Shown here: positions 7,086 to 7,179 of the stretch, in pieces
Position numbering within the stretch: position 1 is the first letter of the stretch
How the letters are laid out: every line of letters begins with the position of its first letter
Source: Candidatus Aminicenans sakinawicola JGI OTU-1
GTDB lineage: Bacteria > Acidobacteriota > Aminicenantia > Aminicenantales > Aminicenantaceae
Reading direction: 5' to 3'
DNA: 7,179 bases
Assembly: GCA_000493965.1 (NCBI GenBank)
Contig: AWNV01000043.1
Coordinates: 1 to 7,179 of the forward strand
Notes under the pieces: model-generated
Told to the model about the DNA's origin: nothing
The model's database searches: none
Seen by the model: only the letters and a program-made list of their open reading frames with translations
Position numbers and translations under genes: made by a program

Positions 7086-7179
7086 TTCCGGATTCTTCTG
7101 GGCTCTCCTGAGAGTACTGGCATTAACAACATTGAACTGAACATGATGACCGTTCAGCCTGAAATATGCCCGTATAAGG
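7086..7179 (-). pseudogene. Fragment of a glycyl radical enzyme (pyruvate formate-lyase-like), near its C-terminus
   Basis: On the - strand from 7178 the frame reads LIRAYFRLNGHH, VQFNVVNASTL, then RRAQKNPE ending at 7086. This matches the conserved segment of glycyl radical enzymes of the dehydratase, decarboxylase and PFL-like type (xQFNVVxxxTLxxAQxxPE), which normally comes about ten residues before the RVxGYSAYF loop carrying the glycyl radical. Here homology stops after NPE. Twenty-five unrelated codons follow, then TAA at 7008-7010, and no glycyl loop is present, so the enzyme as joined could not hold its radical. It lies in a different frame from the DUF5916 sequence that replaces its C-terminus. 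The gene enters from the right edge. Only 31 residues are visible, so the specific enzyme cannot be named. Confidence 0.7.

Noticed and set aside
1..7179. A novel defence, mobile or biosynthetic system spanning the window
   Set aside because: No transposase, integrase, nuclease, toxin-antitoxin pair, CRISPR array or biosynthetic gene set is visible. The genes belong to known families and are not arranged as one operon.

Overview
The window reads as an ordinary bacterial chromosome (or metagenome contig) segment with four protein-coding regions. Two on the + strand run from the left edge to 3870, and two on the - strand run from 3886 to about 7080. A fifth, unrelated gene fragment is joined on at the right edge. 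The VWFA-related secreted protein (of the kind abundant in Acidobacteriota and Aminicenantes), a DUF5916-type outer-membrane barrel and a signal peptide ending in FAQ, on an AT-leaning background, suggest a Gram-negative, diderm bacterium. Candidatus Aminicenantes or a related Acidobacteriota lineage is my best guess; Bacteroidota-like or Calditrichota-like lineages are alternatives. This assignment is inference, not proof.

Layout: (1) 1-2736 +, an RND-family inner-membrane efflux permease whose first ~120 residues lie outside the window. (2) 2737-2805, a short spacer with a weak terminator-like hairpin that overlaps a good extended -10 promoter. (3) 2806-3870 +, a fold-type II PLP enzyme of the D-cysteine desulfhydrase / ACC deaminase family. 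(4) 3886-5082 -, an exported VWFA-related protein, convergent with the PLP gene across only 15 bases. (5) 5083-5370, an AT-rich spacer with a candidate promoter for the VWFA gene and a hairpin just after the next gene's stop. (6) 5371 to ~7077 -, a DUF5916-family protein (CBM9-like domain plus outer-membrane beta-barrel) that has lost its N-terminus. (7) ~7086-7179 -, the near-C-terminal part of a glycyl radical enzyme (pyruvate formate-lyase-like), in a different reading frame and cut off just before its glycyl radical loop.

The genes do not form an obvious pathway. The RND pump, the secreted VWFA protein and the barrel are all envelope proteins, but the PLP enzyme has its own promoter and the - strand genes are separated by a 288-base spacer. 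I see no RNA gene, CRISPR array, transposase or defence system. The most notable thing is the junction at about 7077-7086, where a glycyl radical enzyme fragment abuts a truncated DUF5916 gene. It is either a real deletion/rearrangement or an assembly chimera near a contig end.
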